From: an uncultured Christensenella sp. | Lineage (GTDB): Bacteria > Bacillota > Clostridia > Christensenellales > Borkfalkiaceae | Direction: 5' to 3' | Length of the DNA: 64,000 bases | NCBI GenBank assembly: GCA_910586065.1 | Contig: CAJUGI010000007.1 | Span: forward strand, 1-64,000 | Shown: in pieces, positions 61,460 to 64,000 of the stretch | Position numbering within the stretch: the first letter of the stretch is position 1 | How the letters are laid out: every line of letters begins with the position of its first letter | Made by a program: the position numbers and the translations under genes | Notes under the pieces: model-generated | Databases searched by the model: none | What the model was told of the DNA's origin: nothing | What the model saw: only the letters and a program-made list of their open reading frames with translations

Positions 61460-63238
61460 TTGCCCGTAAAGTCTATTTATCCCACGCTTACGAATAATCC
61501 TCACGTTATGGAGTATAAGGAAATCTACGATAAACTCCTTTCTATGACTATGGACGTTTACGCACCGCTTTCGTGGTTGCAGCCTTCCAAAATAGAGAAG
61601 TACGAGGCGAAATACCGCATTGACCTTTCAAGCGAAGATAAAAATGCCAACAGTTTGGGACAGGGCTTAACCCGTCAGATGAACCGTGAAACCGGTTTGA
61701 AAAAGTTAATGACGACAAGTCTCTTAAAACGCCTTGAAAGTAGTGTTCACGCTTTTCGCATTACGCTTGATAAAATCATAAAACTTAACGAAGAAACAAA
61801 CGCCGTCATTCAAAGATATCTGAACGGCGATAAGACCGCAAGTATTCAAAAAAAGGTTACTGCTTTTACGGTGGAAGACCCCGACGAGGATGAACTGTAT
61901 TCAATAGTGGAATTGCCGGGGAACGTAATCGATATAGAACTTTCCGATTTAGACGTGGTAACGTGGCAACGCAATATTTTGCACGATATAGAAATTCTTA
62001 CGGAAATCTATACCGCTATGAAATTGGTTACTCCAGACGAGGACAATAAACTTAAAGAATTAAAAAAGCTGATAGACGATAAAATAACTAATCCTATCAA
62101 TGTCGGCAATAAAAAAATTCTTATATTTTCGGCATTTGAAGACACTACAAACTACCTTTTTGAAACGGTTGCTCCCTATATATCCTCAAAATACGGGCTT
62201 TTTACCGCCAAAATTGCAGGTGGCAACAATAACAAGGCAAACGTAAACGGAAGATACGATACGGACAGGCTTTTAACGCTTTTCTCTCCGCTTTCAAAGC
62301 AACGTGCCGTTACGCTTACCGCAGAACCGAACACGCCCGATATTGATGTGCTTATCGGCACGGACTGTATTTCCGAAGGTCAGAACTTGCAGGACTGCGA
62401 TATTTGTATTAACTACGATATTCATTGGAATCCCGTCCGTATCGTTCAGCGTTTCGGACGAATTGACCGTATAGGCAGCAGGAACGAAAAAATCCAGCTC
62501 GTCAACTTTTGGCCCGACATATCCCTTGACGAATACATAAATCTTAACAAGCGTGTTTCCGCAAGGATGACGATAGTCAACGCAACAGCAACTGCCGACG
62601 ATAATATCATTTCCGAAGAAAACGAAGAAATGGATTATCGCAAAGAACAGTTAAAGAAATTGCAGGAAGGTACTTTGCAGGACTTGGAAGACGTTGACGG
62701 TAACATATCCATTACCGATTTGGGACTTAACGACTTCATAATGGACTTGCATAATTACGTCAAAGAGTGTGGCGAGCCGAAGGGTATTACTACGGGCTTA
62801 CACGCAGTCGTTTGCGCCGACGCAAGCAAAGGCATTGAAGCAGGTATTATATTCGTACTTCGTAACCGCAATAACGGAGTGAACATAAATAGGCTAAACC
62901 GCCTTCACCCGTATTATCTCGTTTATCTGAAAGAGAACGGCGAAGTCGTTTACAATCATGTGGACGTAAAGTCCACGCTTGACGTTTTGCGCACTACGTC
63001 AAAGGGTATGGTAGAACCGATTGCCGAACTCTGCCGTAAGTTCAATAAAGAAACGAAAGACGGGGCAAAAATGGATAAATATAACGCCCTTTTGGATGAC
63101 GCCGTTGCAAGCATTTTGCAGGTAAAGGAAGAAAACGATTTGCTGTCGCTTTTTAAGTCGGGAAGCAAAGTTCTGTTCCAGCAACGTATTGACGGACTTG
63201 ACGACTTCGAACTTATATCGTTTGTGGTAATTAAATAA
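61460..63238 (+). CDS. C-terminal part of the same helicase (lobe 2 and tail)
   Basis: 592 residues if TTG 61460 is used; there is no good ribosome binding site, so separate translation is doubtful. The frame is continuous with 59954-61417. Lobe 2 motifs are IDVLIGTDCISEGQNLQDCD (motif V) and IVQRFGRIDRIGSRN (motif VI), with ILIFSAFEDTTNYL before them. A tail of about 250 residues follows. Without the amber codon the whole protein is about 1094 residues, the usual size of PLD-domain helicases in type III-like restriction or other defence loci. Confidence 0.85.
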   Translation: MPVKSIYPTLTNNPHVMEYKEIYDKLLSMTMDVYAPLSWLQPSKIEKYEAKYRIDLSSEDKNANSLGQGLTRQMNRETGLKKLMTTSLLKRLESSVHAFRITLDKIIKLNEETNAVIQRYLNGDKTASIQKKVTAFTVEDPDEDELYSIVELPGNVIDIELSDLDVVTWQRNILHDIEILTEIYTAMKLVTPDEDNKLKELKKLIDDKITNPINVGNKKILIFSAFEDTTNYLFETVAPYISSKYGLFTAKIAGGNNNKANVNGRYDTDRLLTLFSPLSKQRAVTLTAEPNTPDIDVLIGTDCISEGQNLQDCDICINYDIHWNPVRIVQRFGRIDRIGSRNEKIQLVNFWPDISLDEYINLNKRVSARMTIVNATATADDNIISEENEEMDYRKEQLKKLQEGTLQDLEDVDGNISITDLGLNDFIMDLHNYVKECGEPKGITTGLHAVVCADASKGIEAGIIFVLRNRNNGVNINRLNRLHPYYLVYLKENGEVVYNHVDVKSTLDVLRTTSKGMVEPIAELCRKFNKETKDGAKMDKYNALLDDAVASILQVKEENDLLSLFKSGSKVLFQQRIDGLDDFELISFVVIK

Positions 63239-63255
63239 TAAAGGAGTGTTTATAA

Positions 63256-63975
63256 ATGACGATAGACATTTCAACTTGTATGCAAGATTTTGTTGCAAAA
63301 AGACGATTATTTCAAAGCGAAGCACAGTTTCAGTTTGAACTTGCTTGGCATATTCAAGAAATGTATCCTAATTACAAGGTTTATCTTGAAGTTTTAACAG
63401 CGACAAGAAAAGATATTGCTGTTAAGAATAATACTGCCGATTCTAAAAAAAGAGCATATACAGATATTATTGTATTTGATAGCGATGGGAATTATATTGC
63501 AATAGAGTTAAAGTACAAAACTGCATTGGGAAATTACGAAAATGATAGTATAAATTTACTTCATCATGGAGCAACAGACTTTGGAAGATTTGATTTTCTA
63601 TATGACATATGGCGCATAGAACAATTAAAGCAAAATAATATACAGCAATATAATTTTAAGTTTGATTCAACTAAATTTGCAGGTGGATATGCAATATTTT
63701 TAACAAACGAAAAAAAGTATTGGGAAGATTCCAAGGAAGAAAAAAAGGAATGTTTATATAGAGATTTTTGTATTAGTGAAAAAGACTGTATTGAAGAAGG
63801 TATACCTTTAAAATGGAACAAAAAGCCTAAAAAACCGAAATGTTGCGTGAATGGAACTTTTAGGGACACAGAATTGAAATTTAATCAAAAATATGATTTT
63901 AAATGGGAACCGTATTATAATGACGGTGTAAATCCTGAATTTAGGTATTTAATAGAAGAGATTAAAATAAAGTAA
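63256..63975 (+). CDS. PD-(D/E)XK-like nuclease, helicase partner
   Basis: 239 residues, ATG 63256 after AAGGAG, 17 bases after the helicase stop. A restriction-fold core is suggested by E45 (VYLEVL), D70 (AYTDIIVFD) and E84-x-K86 (IAIELKYK), the order seen in PD-(D/E)XK enzymes. The C-terminal half is unusual, with a KPKKPKC segment and Lys-rich loops. It probably cuts DNA under helicase control. The family is not certain; a non-catalytic role is possible. The operon may continue past the window. Confidence 0.7.
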   Translation: MTIDISTCMQDFVAKRRLFQSEAQFQFELAWHIQEMYPNYKVYLEVLTATRKDIAVKNNTADSKKRAYTDIIVFDSDGNYIAIELKYKTALGNYENDSINLLHHGATDFGRFDFLYDIWRIEQLKQNNIQQYNFKFDSTKFAGGYAIFLTNEKKYWEDSKEEKKECLYRDFCISEKDCIEEGIPLKWNKKPKKPKCCVNGTFRDTELKFNQKYDFKWEPYYNDGVNPEFRYLIEEIKIK

Positions 63976-64000
63976 TGTTTGAATTTAGTAGTAAAACACA

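Overview
The window looks like a chromosomal segment of an uncultured anaerobic Clostridia-type Bacillota, probably from a gut. Supports are strong Shine-Dalgarno sites, many TTGACA-N17-TATAAT promoters, rho-independent terminators, YitT/DegV/Rrf2/XRE families, a membrane pyrophosphatase, a NadA, and several glycan and mucin enzymes. Species cannot be named from sequence alone. TAG is used as a normal stop, so the code is standard.

Layout. 1-310: tRNA-Asn and 5S rRNA. 313-7222: an SbcD/SbcC-like nuclease-ATPase pair, then decayed DNA: a response regulator fused to a histidine kinase tail and a broken GH3 glucosidase. 7363-13287: a membrane protein/DegV/acyltransferase operon, with a second acyltransferase copy across a small kinase cassette. 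13331-21274: KDPG aldolase, two YitT membrane proteins, and a glycogen-type alpha-glucan cluster (GH13 hydrolase, small protein, branching enzyme). 21763-31437: NAD and Fe-S biology (NadA, Rrf2 regulator, cysteine desulfurase, IscU, TtcA-like thiolase), a candidate structured RNA before a surface protein, an XRE/small-ORF pair and the pyrophosphatase. 31496-43401: a second XRE/small-ORF pair, a Ca-type P-ATPase, a glycosyltransferase/nucleotidyltransferase operon, a HAD phosphatase, a large BspA-like LRR protein and tRNA-Ala/tRNA-Val. 43551-57813: cysteine desulfidase, M60-like mucin protease, two Sel1-repeat proteins, tRNA-Ser, two SGNH esterases and a transglutaminase-like surface protein. 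58169-64000: a frameshifted YdeI-like gene, a truncated tRNA-Gln 3' half that looks like an integration scar, a block of nested palindromes, then an island with an XRE regulator, a PLD/SNF2-type helicase split by one in-frame amber codon, and a PD-(D/E)XK-like nuclease. That last set resembles a phage-defence module and runs off the right edge.

Themes. Gene decay is common (at least eight remnants or broken genes). Three AT-rich single-gene modules on the minus strand share a promoter-leader sequence, with a fourth solo copy, suggesting mobile cassettes. Two genes (nadA and a HAD phosphatase) have perfect promoters placed so that transcription should begin at or next to the ATG, implying leaderless mRNAs. 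All functions are read from motifs by eye; no database search was run.
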